From an uncultured Flavobacteriaceae bacterium (GTDB lineage Bacteria; Bacteroidota; Bacteroidia; Flavobacteriales; Flavobacteriaceae), in assembly GCA_938092005.1 (NCBI GenBank), contig CALKOU010000012.1, positions 1 to 64,000 of the forward strand: a stretch of DNA of 64,000 nt, read 5' to 3'. Below are positions 18,634-27,087 of this stretch, one piece after another. Each line of letters opens with the position of its first letter. Position 1 is the stretch's first letter. The position numbers and the translations under genes were made by a program. The notes below the pieces were generated by a model, which was given only the letters and a program-made list of their open reading frames with translations, was not told the DNA's origin and searched no databases.

Positions 18634-19446
18634 ATGAAAAACGTTGCTATATTGGGATGTGGTTGGGTAGGCAAAGCACTTGCCACAACACTACTTACGC
18701 AGGGGTGTAACGTTCGTGGAAGTACTACGTGTCAACAGAACCTTAGCGTGCTGCGTAACATGGGCATTGAACCTTTTCTTATTACGATTGAGAACGAAGG
18801 AATTCAGGGAGAGATACGTGCTTTTTTAAACGATATTGATGTACTCGTTATTGCTTTTCCGCCTGGGCGAAGGGTTAACCCAAATGCTGATTATGCCCTA
18901 CGTATAACACATCTTATTGCTTCAATGAAGCGTCATGCTTCATGTAACGTATTACTCCTTAGCAGTATTGGTGTATTTGGTGCATCTCAAGGAGAAGTAA
19001 ACGAAGGTACAGTACCCGTTCCTGAAACGGCTGTTGGCGCACAACTCCTACAAGCGGAAAAAGCCATTCAAGCCATTGCCAACAGTACCATTGTACGCTT
19101 GGGGGGTCTTGTTGGGCCCAACCGGCATCCTGTTAAGCAGCTAGCAGGCAAAACAGAACTTCCTGCGCCAAAAGCACCCACTAATTTGGTACATCAACAT
19201 GACGTGATCCATTTTTTAATGGCGTTATTTCGTGAAGCGCATTGGGGAAAAATATTTCATTGTGTTAGTCCTAAACATCACGAAAGGGATGCGTTTTACA
19301 GCGAAGAATGCCGCATTAAAAATTTGCCGTTACCAACATTTTCAGTAGCTTCAAGCAATCGAAATAAAAAGGTTTTAGACACCTTAAGTGCCCCGCTATT
19401 CGGATTTAAGTACCAATTCGTCAACTGCAGTATTCGGGAGTGTTGA
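18634..19446 (+). CDS. NAD(P)-binding epimerase-like protein (YeeZ type)
   Basis: Extended short-chain dehydrogenase fold. The Rossmann motif AILGCGWVGKALA lies at the very N-terminus (from residue 4). Internal segments LLLSSIGVFGASQGEVNE and IVRLGGLVGPNRHP match the family of E. coli YeeZ. ATG 18634 is preferred over the in-frame ATG 18607 because it puts the Rossmann strand at the start and lies just after a near-perfect -7 box (TACATTTA, 18621-18628). The substrate is unknown. The 3' end overlaps the convergent lipoprotein gene by 51 bases. Confidence 0.75.
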   Translation: MKNVAILGCGWVGKALATTLLTQGCNVRGSTTCQQNLSVLRNMGIEPFLITIENEGIQGEIRAFLNDIDVLVIAFPPGRRVNPNADYALRITHLIASMKRHASCNVLLLSSIGVFGASQGEVNEGTVPVPETAVGAQLLQAEKAIQAIANSTIVRLGGLVGPNRHPVKQLAGKTELPAPKAPTNLVHQHDVIHFLMALFREAHWGKIFHCVSPKHHERDAFYSEECRIKNLPLPTFSVASSNRNKKVLDTLSAPLFGFKYQFVNCSIREC

Positions 19447-19884
19447 TGTATTCACTTCATTAAGCAACGCAGCAAAAACATTCCAACTCTCCATCATTTG
19501 ATTTATAGCAGTACTGCGTTTTATGAGCACGTCATGGTCAAAACGTTGATCTGCTGCTAAGCTAACATGGGTTAAAAAGACAGTAAACCGCGAACGAATA
19601 GGATTGGCATTCCAAGTTTCAGGCCATTCAGCTGTATGCATCTTTATGGTTTCTTCCTTTATGTTTTTTAAGGTAATCGCACGTTGTTCCGCAGGAATTT
19701 CGCGCAAAGACTCCATTAATGCAATCAAGCTAGACCACTCCAAATCCTCATTTGCAGGTGGTATGTTAAGGGGTACTTTTGTGATAAGCGTATCGGCAAC
19801 AGCTTGAACCTTTTCAACAGGGGCTTGCTGTTTTGGCGTACATGCAACTAACGTGATCAACAAAATAAAATAAAAAAACCGCAT
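19396..19884 (-). CDS. Hypothetical lipoprotein
   Basis: A 162-residue protein with a lipoprotein signal peptide ending in the lipobox LVAC (Cys at about 14) and no residue rich in negative charge directly after it. The remainder is mostly helical with no recognised domain. ATG 19884 is chosen over a TTG at 19890. It lies 36 bases downstream of the GH3 gene and could be the last gene of the PUL transcript, but nothing in its sequence ties it to glycans. Confidence 0.6.
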   Translation of the reverse strand: MRFFYFILLITLVACTPKQQAPVEKVQAVADTLITKVPLNIPPANEDLEWSSLIALMESLREIPAEQRAITLKNIKEETIKMHTAEWPETWNANPIRSRFTVFLTHVSLAADQRFDHDVLIKRSTAINQMMESWNVFAALLNEVNTSTLPNTAVDELVLKSE

Positions 19885-19920
19885 GGTCAAAGATACGTTT
19901 CTTCAGCTTTGCTCAAAAGA

Positions 19921-21927
19921 CTATTCATAAGTAAGGCCACTTCCCATTGGGAAAAGGATTCCTTCCCCCTCGGGGGTCAATGCCCAATCAAAACTAAGCG
20001 TTGCTTTTGGCGCTACATCACCAAAAAGTACATCGGCCAAACCCTCAGCTGCCATACCTGGCAAAAAAGACGCAACAAAAGCATTCCACTTCGGCAGTTC
20101 CATATGAACCATCAGCGGACGACCAGAAAGGAGCAATACAACAACAGGGTTCTTGGTAGCGTAAACGCGTTTAAGTATTTCTAAATCAGCCTTGTTAAGT
20201 TGTATGTCGGCATCGTCACCAAATCCTTCTGCATAAGGATATTCACCAATTACGGCCAACACCACATCACCTTCCGGAATTGTTGTTGCGTTGGGGCTGT
20301 ACGAAATGTTGGCATTTGGTGCTATTTGCGACAAGCCTTCCAGAACGGTAGTGCCATTGGGTTGCAACACGCGGTTTGCCATAAAGCCTGAAAAATCTGC
20401 TCTGGTTACTGTTCCAGAATTGTCCAAATCAATTTCATTAAAATGGCGCTTCCAACTAGCGTTATCAAATTTATTTTCATAAATCTTAATCAACTGATTA
20501 TTGTACTCCTCATGGGTTAATAATCCGTTTGTGTCGTAGTCTAAAAAATCAAAATCAGGCGTAAAAAAGCCTTGCCATTCGGTAGTCCACCCTCCGTTTT
20601 GCACACCCAGATTGTGAGCACCTGACCCAACCACTGTAATAGAAGCGGTTTTATTTAGCGGTAAAATAGCTTCGTTTTTGAGTAACACAGCCGACTTTTG
20701 CACTGCCTCACGTGCCAATGAACGGTGTGATGCCCCACCAATTTTATCTAAGTGCGATGCGTCTTTATAGGGATTATCAAACAAGCCCATTTCCATTTTA
20801 ACCTTTAAGATTCTTCTAACAGCATCGTTGATGCGTTGTGGTGAAACACTTCCTTCATGAACAGCTTCCATCAAATATTGAATGAACAACTTGTAGTGCT
20901 TTTGCTGTTGCCCTTCCATAAAGCCTGGCACCATAACCATATCAATACCCGCATTAATTCCGTTAATAACATCAGACTTATAATCGCCCGGTATTTCGTC
21001 AATACCTGCCCAATCTGAAACAACAAAACCTTCAAATTCAAGCTCGTCTTTTAAGAGTTCTGTCAAAATATATTTACTGCCATGACACTTTTCGCCACGA
21101 ACGCTGTTAAAGCTTGCCATAATGGTTTTCACACCTGCTGCAATGGCTGTTTTATAAGGAGGTAAGTATCGTTCTCGTAATGCTTTATCATCCAATGGCA
21201 CATCACCGCGATCAATGTAATAAGTATGGACACCGTCTGTCCGTGTTCCAGTACCCCAAGCGGTTGCTCCATCTCCAATAAAATGCTTTGCGCAGGCCGC
21301 AACTTGTTTATGCTCCACTTCATCTAATCGGTCTTGATAGCCCGTTACAGCTGCTTTAGTCAAGCCATTTACAAGTTGTGTTGACTGCCCAAAACCTTCA
21401 TAAAAACGACCCCATCTAGGGTCCTGAGGAATCGTAATACAAGGGGAAAACGTCCAGTGAATCCCTGTGGCAGCTACCTCAACAGCAGTCGCTTTATTAA
21501 CACGGTAAACCAAATCAGCATCATTGGCAGCACCAAGCGCAAGGTTGTGAGGAAACACGGTTGCACCCAAAACATTATTATGTCCATGAACAGCATCAAT
21601 ACCATAAATCAGCGGAATCGATAAACGGTCACTCATGGCCATTTTTTGATAACCGTTAACCATATCCAACCATCCTTGAGGTGTATTGGTTGGTGGTACT
21701 GATCCGCCACCACTCAAAACAGAGCCTATGTGGTATGTTCTAATATCTTCCTGACTGTCAAGCAAACGCATATCTACTTGCGTCATTTGGCCTACTTTTT
21801 CAGCTAGGGTCATCTGATTCAAAAGACTGTTGACCCTACTCGCAATTTCTTGTTGATTGCTACTGGAATTACAAGCACTTACAATAAGGCTAGCGAATGT
21901 GACTAAAAAAAGATATCTTGGTTTCAT
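19921..21927 (-). CDS. GH3 beta-glucosidase lipoprotein with inserted EF-hand pair
   Basis: Exo-acting beta-glucosidase, probably taking glucose from beta-1,3-gluco-oligosaccharides. A signal peptide with lipobox VSAC is followed by the TIM-barrel domain; the nucleophile Asp is in GFVVSDWAGIDE (about 302). The C-terminal alpha/beta sandwich begins near 400 and shows GGWTTEWQGF, as in barley exo-1,3/1,4-glucanases. Directly after that motif an insert of about 75 residues carries two EF-hand loops, DYDTNGLLTHEE (about 460) and DLDNSGTVTRAD (about 497). No fibronectin domain is present. It is the most distal enzyme gene of the PUL. Confidence 0.93.
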   Translation of the reverse strand: MKPRYLFLVTFASLIVSACNSSSNQQEIASRVNSLLNQMTLAEKVGQMTQVDMRLLDSQEDIRTYHIGSVLSGGGSVPPTNTPQGWLDMVNGYQKMAMSDRLSIPLIYGIDAVHGHNNVLGATVFPHNLALGAANDADLVYRVNKATAVEVAATGIHWTFSPCITIPQDPRWGRFYEGFGQSTQLVNGLTKAAVTGYQDRLDEVEHKQVAACAKHFIGDGATAWGTGTRTDGVHTYYIDRGDVPLDDKALRERYLPPYKTAIAAGVKTIMASFNSVRGEKCHGSKYILTELLKDELEFEGFVVSDWAGIDEIPGDYKSDVINGINAGIDMVMVPGFMEGQQQKHYKLFIQYLMEAVHEGSVSPQRINDAVRRILKVKMEMGLFDNPYKDASHLDKIGGASHRSLAREAVQKSAVLLKNEAILPLNKTASITVVGSGAHNLGVQNGGWTTEWQGFFTPDFDFLDYDTNGLLTHEEYNNQLIKIYENKFDNASWKRHFNEIDLDNSGTVTRADFSGFMANRVLQPNGTTVLEGLSQIAPNANISYSPNATTIPEGDVVLAVIGEYPYAEGFGDDADIQLNKADLEILKRVYATKNPVVVLLLSGRPLMVHMELPKWNAFVASFLPGMAAEGLADVLFGDVAPKATLSFDWALTPEGEGILFPMGSGLTYE

Positions 21928-21951
21928 TGGATTGCGTATATATAGATAACG

Positions 21952-22863
21952 TTAATACTTCCGCTTTTCATTTTTGTCCCAAAGCCCCCAATAAGCACCT
22001 ACTTCGCCTTCAGGTCCTACTTTCCAAGATTCATCAAAAGATGAAAAATAAAAGGATTCTATATTGTGGCGTTTGGTCCACTCTTGCGTATTGATGAAGT
22101 ACTGCATGGCGGCGTCTTCGGCGGGAACGGCTCCTTTTAATGCTTTACCTTGACTGGGCCAGCCCGTTTCGGTAATAATTACTTTCTTGCCTTTGGCTGC
22201 TGCTAATGCCTGTTCGTACATCTGTTGCATGTGTCCTAACGAATATTCTATCGGGCAGCCTTCCCAGAACGGATAGCAGTTTGCCAAGATGACATCGGAA
22301 TGCGCTACAAGCTCAGGATGTGATGAAAATTCATAATACGCATCTACATAACCCATAGGGATATGAGCAGGTATTGCTTTTCGTACTTGTTTCATATAGT
22401 CCAACAATTCATCTAGTGATAAGTCATTTCGATAAAGCACTTCGTTTCCAACAGCAGCAATGTCTACATAACCATCATTAGCAAGCTCAATTAGATTGTT
22501 GATTTCTTGGTCGTTTTTATCCTTGTCGGCACTTAGCCAAGCGCCTACCATGGTTTTAATGCCGTGCTTGTTAGCTATCTTTGGAATGTGCTCATTCCCT
22601 TCAATACAAGAAAAAGAGCGAATCCACTTGGTATAGGGTTTTAAAATCTTAACGCGACGCTCCACTTGTGCTGCTGTAATGGTATCGCCAGGTGCTTGAC
22701 CATCTTCGTACATACTGAAGCATATACCATGCATCCCCGATTGCAACGTCTTACGCCATAACTTAATACGCTCGTTTTCGTTAAACGGCTCAAACGTTGT
22801 GTCTTCCTCTGGGCGTATTACAGCTTCATTAACGTGAAATAACCTGCCTTCTCTATATGACAT
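21952..22863 (-). CDS. GH17 beta-1,3-glucanase-like enzyme, no signal peptide
   Basis: Clan GH-A glycosidase of family GH17 acting on beta-1,3-glucans. The acid/base Glu is in AVGNEVLYR (about 141) and the nucleophile in IITETGWPS (about 232). The 303-residue protein starts MSYREGRLFHVNEAV with no signal peptide, so it should be cytoplasmic, unlike the GH17 lipoprotein at 25777. Its stop-to-start contact with the MFS gene (1 base apart) suggests it acts on oligosaccharides after import. Hydrolysis or transglycosylation are both possible. Confidence 0.88.
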   Translation of the reverse strand: MSYREGRLFHVNEAVIRPEEDTTFEPFNENERIKLWRKTLQSGMHGICFSMYEDGQAPGDTITAAQVERRVKILKPYTKWIRSFSCIEGNEHIPKIANKHGIKTMVGAWLSADKDKNDQEINNLIELANDGYVDIAAVGNEVLYRNDLSLDELLDYMKQVRKAIPAHIPMGYVDAYYEFSSHPELVAHSDVILANCYPFWEGCPIEYSLGHMQQMYEQALAAAKGKKVIITETGWPSQGKALKGAVPAEDAAMQYFINTQEWTKRHNIESFYFSSFDESWKVGPEGEVGAYWGLWDKNEKRKY

Positions 22864-24282
22864 TTATGATTTATTTTTTTTGCGTTCAGCCAATGCCTTT
22901 GATATTTCGGCGGCTTTTTCTTCTGTTATATTATAGTTTCTCATGATTAGAACAGCGCCAATTACACCTGCAATCGGAAGGAGGGTGTAAAACATACGCA
23001 TTCCCGTTATGGCAGATGCTGTGACATTTTCAGCATCGAAGCCAACTACCCATAGAATCACACCACCCAAAAGAGCCGCAATTCCAAAACCGAGTTTAAC
23101 CATCCACCAATATACAGCACCCAACACACCTTCGCGTCTTTTGCCTGTTTCCAATTCGTCCAAATCACAAACGTCTGCTGTCATGCTCATCATGATTGTA
23201 AACAAACTTCCGATCCCAAACGAATGGAAAGGCAATGCATATAAAAATAAGTATGGTTTTCCAGGTATAAATAAAAACCAAAACATCACGTAGCCGATAA
23301 TTGAAATGAGTTGTGAAAGAATAAACGCTTTTTTCTTGCCTATTTTTTTGGAGATAATTGCCGTAGCGGGAATTACTAAGAATGAGGTAATGAGAGCACC
23401 AATAGACCCGTGCATGGCGGGCCAATGTCCAGCACTAGCAGGATCACTATTAAACAAATGATGCACAATAATCAAAAACGTTAACGGAGCAATAACATTG
23501 AACGAGTTAAAAATAAGGAAGGTAGCAACTGCAATTTTTCTAAACTGCTTGATTTTAAAAGCCTCTAAGGCAGATGAAAAAATATTATTGATGCTCTTTA
23601 AAATATAATTGGCCTTGACGGGTAAAAAATCGGTGCGGTCTAATGTGGATTTACTTTTGATAAACAATGCCGGTATAAGGGCGAAAATTGTACAGGGAAT
23701 GGCCACCCAAACAGATAAATCTCGAACACCCTGACCTGCTCCTTCTGGGAACCAACTGGGGTCGTAAAGAATAACCCAAAACCATGGGGCAATAACCCAA
23801 GCCCATTGTCCAATAAATTGGGCAATAGCCATGATTTGGGTACGCTCATGAAAATCATCACTTATTTCATAGCCCATTGCTACATAAGGAACGCTAAAAA
23901 TGGTTAAGCCTAAGTAAAAAACCAATGACCAAGAAAAGAAATAAATGAAGTTATAGAAAACACCGTCATCCTCATAAAGTTGCCACATAGCAATGTAAGC
24001 AATGCCCATGATGATCCCCCCAATAAAAACATACTGACGCCTTCTTCCCCATTTAGATTTGGTGTTATCGGATATAAAACCCATAATAGGGTCGGTAATG
24101 GCATCAAAAATTCGTGGTGCAAATTGAATGATTCCCCATAAAAGAGCGGCAAAGCCTAAATCTTGCACCAGCACAATGATAAAAACCCCCAAAGCAGCTG
24201 GAAACATTTGGTTTGCTAACATTCCAAAGCCAAAAGCAATCTTTTGACTCATCGGAACTTTTCTTGTTGAACTTGATAACAT
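22864..24282 (-). CDS. MFS sugar transporter (GPH-like)
   Basis: Inner-membrane secondary carrier of about 12 transmembrane helices, 472 residues. It resembles the glycoside-pentoside-hexuronide cation symporters: FAPRIFDAITDPIMGFISDNTKSKWGRRR-like loop near residue 55 (ITDPIMGFISD then KWGRRRQY) is the characteristic cytoplasmic loop. In this PUL it is the only inner-membrane sugar porter, so its likely cargo is laminari-oligosaccharides or glucose arriving through SusCD. It is flanked by the cytoplasmic GH17 and the GH30 gene. Confidence 0.88.
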   Translation of the reverse strand: MLSSSTRKVPMSQKIAFGFGMLANQMFPAALGVFIIVLVQDLGFAALLWGIIQFAPRIFDAITDPIMGFISDNTKSKWGRRRQYVFIGGIIMGIAYIAMWQLYEDDGVFYNFIYFFSWSLVFYLGLTIFSVPYVAMGYEISDDFHERTQIMAIAQFIGQWAWVIAPWFWVILYDPSWFPEGAGQGVRDLSVWVAIPCTIFALIPALFIKSKSTLDRTDFLPVKANYILKSINNIFSSALEAFKIKQFRKIAVATFLIFNSFNVIAPLTFLIIVHHLFNSDPASAGHWPAMHGSIGALITSFLVIPATAIISKKIGKKKAFILSQLISIIGYVMFWFLFIPGKPYLFLYALPFHSFGIGSLFTIMMSMTADVCDLDELETGKRREGVLGAVYWWMVKLGFGIAALLGGVILWVVGFDAENVTASAITGMRMFYTLLPIAGVIGAVLIMRNYNITEEKAAEISKALAERKKNKS

Positions 24283-24291
24283 GATCGTTGT

Positions 24292-25770
24292 TTATTTTAT
24301 TAGTATCGTCTGTATAGCCTGCGGGCTTATGGATATGCTTTGGGATATTGTCCCAGCATCCAGTTTAAAGTTTCGTTGTTCTTTTCCTTCGTTAAAGACC
24401 ACAACAGCAATGGTACCATCGGGATTTTCAGCTGCGGCTACCATTAAGGCTTCGTCTGTATGTTGTGTTTCAATAATCTTTGCTCCTGGGCGTATGAATT
24501 TGCTAAAATGCGCCATGATATAATACAACGGAGTGAAATAAACCTCGTCTTCCTGAGGGTTTACAATTACGGGAGCTATACACCAGTTATTTGCCCAGTT
24601 GGGGCCGCCTTTAGTGTCTAGCACCATGTTCCAATCAACCCAGCCGTCAACCCAATTGTTTAAACAACCTATGATGTCTCGAGCGTACCGATTTGCAGGT
24701 GCATACTTAGGGTGCAAATACTTTTTGGAAGCCTCACGCCAGTCGTAGCCCCAGTCAGTAGCTTCCTTTTTCCAGTACCACTTATCGTCTTTCCAAACTG
24801 GAACCTCTGCGTCAATACACGCCTCTGTTTGGATTAAGAATTTTTCGGGTGCCTTTTGGTGCGCATATTGAAGTTCTTCTGGGAAATAATCATAGGTGCT
24901 TTCGTACCAGTGCACAGCAGTACCACCGTAATATTTAGATGAGGCTTCATCTTTAAACATCACATCTACCCATTCTTTTAATCCCTCACGGTTCTGATCA
25001 TAGCCCAAAATCACAAGGTCTCCTTTCCCGTCTGCTTCAAGTTTTGGCCCTAAATAATGCCGTACAAAGTGCGTCATTTCTTCGGGTGAATAATGCATGC
25101 TTTCCCAGTTTTCACCATTACCATGTGGTTCATTTTCAACTGTAAATCCCCAAATATTTATTCCTTCAGCCTTATAAGCGTCTACATACTTTGAAAAGAA
25201 CAGTGCCCAGGTATCGTAATATTTTGGTAAAAGCTTTCCCCCAACCCAACTGTTATTGTCTTTCATCCATGGAGCAGCCGTCCAAGGAGAAGCGAAAAGT
25301 CTAAATCCATCTTCTGAAATTGCCATTGCATCTTTTATCATGGGGATTAGATCGTCCCTGTCTTCATCAACAGAAAAATGTTCAAGTTCTGTGTCACCCG
25401 CAACAGGCGAATAAGCATAATTATTTCGTGAAAAATCACAAGAATTCATGTGTGTACGTGTCAAGGAATAGTTTGCGCCTTCTCTTGAGAAATACGCCTT
25501 CAAAATAAGGTTGCGTTTTTCGCTACTAAGTTGGTTTAGTAAGTATGCTGATGATTCGGTAAAAGCGCCTCCAAATCCTGTGATTGTTTGCAGCTCGGTT
25601 TCGGAGTTAACTTTTATGCTAGAAGGGTTTTCAGCTTGTTGAAAATTGGTTATTTGCGTGAGTTGATTCCCGCTCTCAGAAGTTTCATAAACTTCTAAGT
25701 CTTGATTTTTTCTTGTACATGAACTAAGCATAGCTATACTCATAAGGATTAAAAAAGGGGTTGTTTTCAT
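24292..25770 (-). CDS. GH30 glucosidase lipoprotein
   Basis: Family GH30 enzyme; in laminarin loci these remove beta-1,6-linked glucose side chains. The signal peptide ends in lipobox LSSC, followed by TRKN, which is not acidic. The domain begins ITGFGGAFTES (about 64). The acid/base Glu is in TVENEPHG (about 214) and the nucleophile Glu in QTEACID (about 316). The C-terminal beta domain ends near 492. Neighbouring GH17 and GH3 genes support a laminarin debranching role, though endo-1,6-glucanase or glucosylceramidase-type activity is not excluded. Confidence 0.9.
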   Translation of the reverse strand: MKTTPFLILMSIAMLSSCTRKNQDLEVYETSESGNQLTQITNFQQAENPSSIKVNSETELQTITGFGGAFTESSAYLLNQLSSEKRNLILKAYFSREGANYSLTRTHMNSCDFSRNNYAYSPVAGDTELEHFSVDEDRDDLIPMIKDAMAISEDGFRLFASPWTAAPWMKDNNSWVGGKLLPKYYDTWALFFSKYVDAYKAEGINIWGFTVENEPHGNGENWESMHYSPEEMTHFVRHYLGPKLEADGKGDLVILGYDQNREGLKEWVDVMFKDEASSKYYGGTAVHWYESTYDYFPEELQYAHQKAPEKFLIQTEACIDAEVPVWKDDKWYWKKEATDWGYDWREASKKYLHPKYAPANRYARDIIGCLNNWVDGWVDWNMVLDTKGGPNWANNWCIAPVIVNPQEDEVYFTPLYYIMAHFSKFIRPGAKIIETQHTDEALMVAAAENPDGTIAVVVFNEGKEQRNFKLDAGTISQSISISPQAIQTILIK

Positions 25771-25776
25771 GTTGGT

Positions 25777-27042
25777 TTATTTCAGATTAGGTTCTAGAGC
25801 AATAGGAGGCAATACCGAAATCAATAGGTTTTCTGTACTTCCTTTAAATGTTTTTTCAATAGGTTTTCCATTGCGTGTTAGGCCTTCAAATGTTCCGTTG
25901 TCAGCGGCCTCCCAAAGAGCGTATTTAGCTTTTCCGTCTACTTTAAAAAGTCCAAAATGATTCTCAGAACCTTTGGGATTGTAAGCGTCTTTCCACGGTT
26001 CATCAAAGGCTTCAAAGTAAAAACACGACACACCGTTTTGGTGTGCCCATGCACGCATATGTTTATAATATAATGCTTGTTTGTATTCATCGGCTGCATG
26101 TGAACCTTTTCTGCCATAAAAACCTTTTGACACAGTTGCCCAACCCGTTTCGCCAATGTGAATGGGTTTTTTAATGCCCAAGCTTTCAACATACTTCTTC
26201 ACATTATTAAACTGATTAACTGCATAGTCCAAAGAACGAAGCATGGCTGCATCAATACGCTCTTGAAGGGTCAGTGTGTTTACATGCATTTCATTACCAT
26301 GCCAAAAGCTTGGATTGTAATGGGTATCGTGGAATGGATACGTATGAACCGAAATATAGTCTACGGCAGCGATAAGCTTTTCTAAATCTTCGCTATGGTA
26401 TTCGGCACCACCACCGCCCCAAGAAGCAAAATTATCAGAACTGGTAATCCAAAGTGATTTGGGAAGCGCACCTTCCTTTTTAAGCTCCTGCAAATGTGTT
26501 ACCCACTTCAATATAACACTCGGTTGCACATAGTAATCCGTAGCCCACTTTACCATGGCTTCGTTTCCAACAGCAATGATTTTTACAATATCTGGATAGG
26601 CATTGGCCAACGTTACTGCAGTTTGTATCTCAACTTCGTTGCGTTCGCTTTCGGCATAATGGTTTCTTACCTTATCCGTCCAGGCATTTAAGCAATCAAT
26701 CCAAGCACCAAGCATCACATACATTTCAAAATCGGCGTTTTCTTTTTTGAGAGCAGCTATGGCTTTAAGTATATTCTTTGCTTGCGGCAAATGCACATTG
26801 TACGTACGAATAACTCGAATTCCCATGGCGTGCAGTATTTTCATATCATCTTTTAGCTCAGCCATTGTAGGCTGCACGTCACGAGTCGTTTTTCGATACC
26901 CTCCATAAGAAATCGCTGGGTAATTGGAATTACCAAGTATTTCAGCAGCAGTTGTGTTAACGTTATTCATATTAGCGTTCGGCGTTTTACAAGCACTTAC
27001 AAACATGACTATGAAAAAAGCACAAATTCGAAAAGCTCTCAT
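25777..27042 (-). CDS. GH17 beta-1,3-glucanase lipoprotein
   Basis: Exported GH17 enzyme of 421 residues. The signal peptide ends in lipobox VSAC followed by KTPN, with no acidic export signal, so a periplasmic-facing location is likely. The acid/base Glu is in AVGNEAMVK (about 161) and the nucleophile in HIGETGWATV (about 298). The sequence SYGGYRKTTRDVQPT near residue 45 precedes the barrel. It probably cuts laminarin oligosaccharides after SusCD import. It starts 45 bases after the phosphorylase gene and ends 6 bases before the GH30 start. Confidence 0.9.
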   Translation of the reverse strand: MRAFRICAFFIVMFVSACKTPNANMNNVNTTAAEILGNSNYPAISYGGYRKTTRDVQPTMAELKDDMKILHAMGIRVIRTYNVHLPQAKNILKAIAALKKENADFEMYVMLGAWIDCLNAWTDKVRNHYAESERNEVEIQTAVTLANAYPDIVKIIAVGNEAMVKWATDYYVQPSVILKWVTHLQELKKEGALPKSLWITSSDNFASWGGGGAEYHSEDLEKLIAAVDYISVHTYPFHDTHYNPSFWHGNEMHVNTLTLQERIDAAMLRSLDYAVNQFNNVKKYVESLGIKKPIHIGETGWATVSKGFYGRKGSHAADEYKQALYYKHMRAWAHQNGVSCFYFEAFDEPWKDAYNPKGSENHFGLFKVDGKAKYALWEAADNGTFEGLTRNGKPIEKTFKGSTENLLISVLPPIALEPNLK

Positions 27043-27087
27043 AATTCATATAAAGGCAATGCCTCGTTTTTAGTTCATTGTTGTTCG

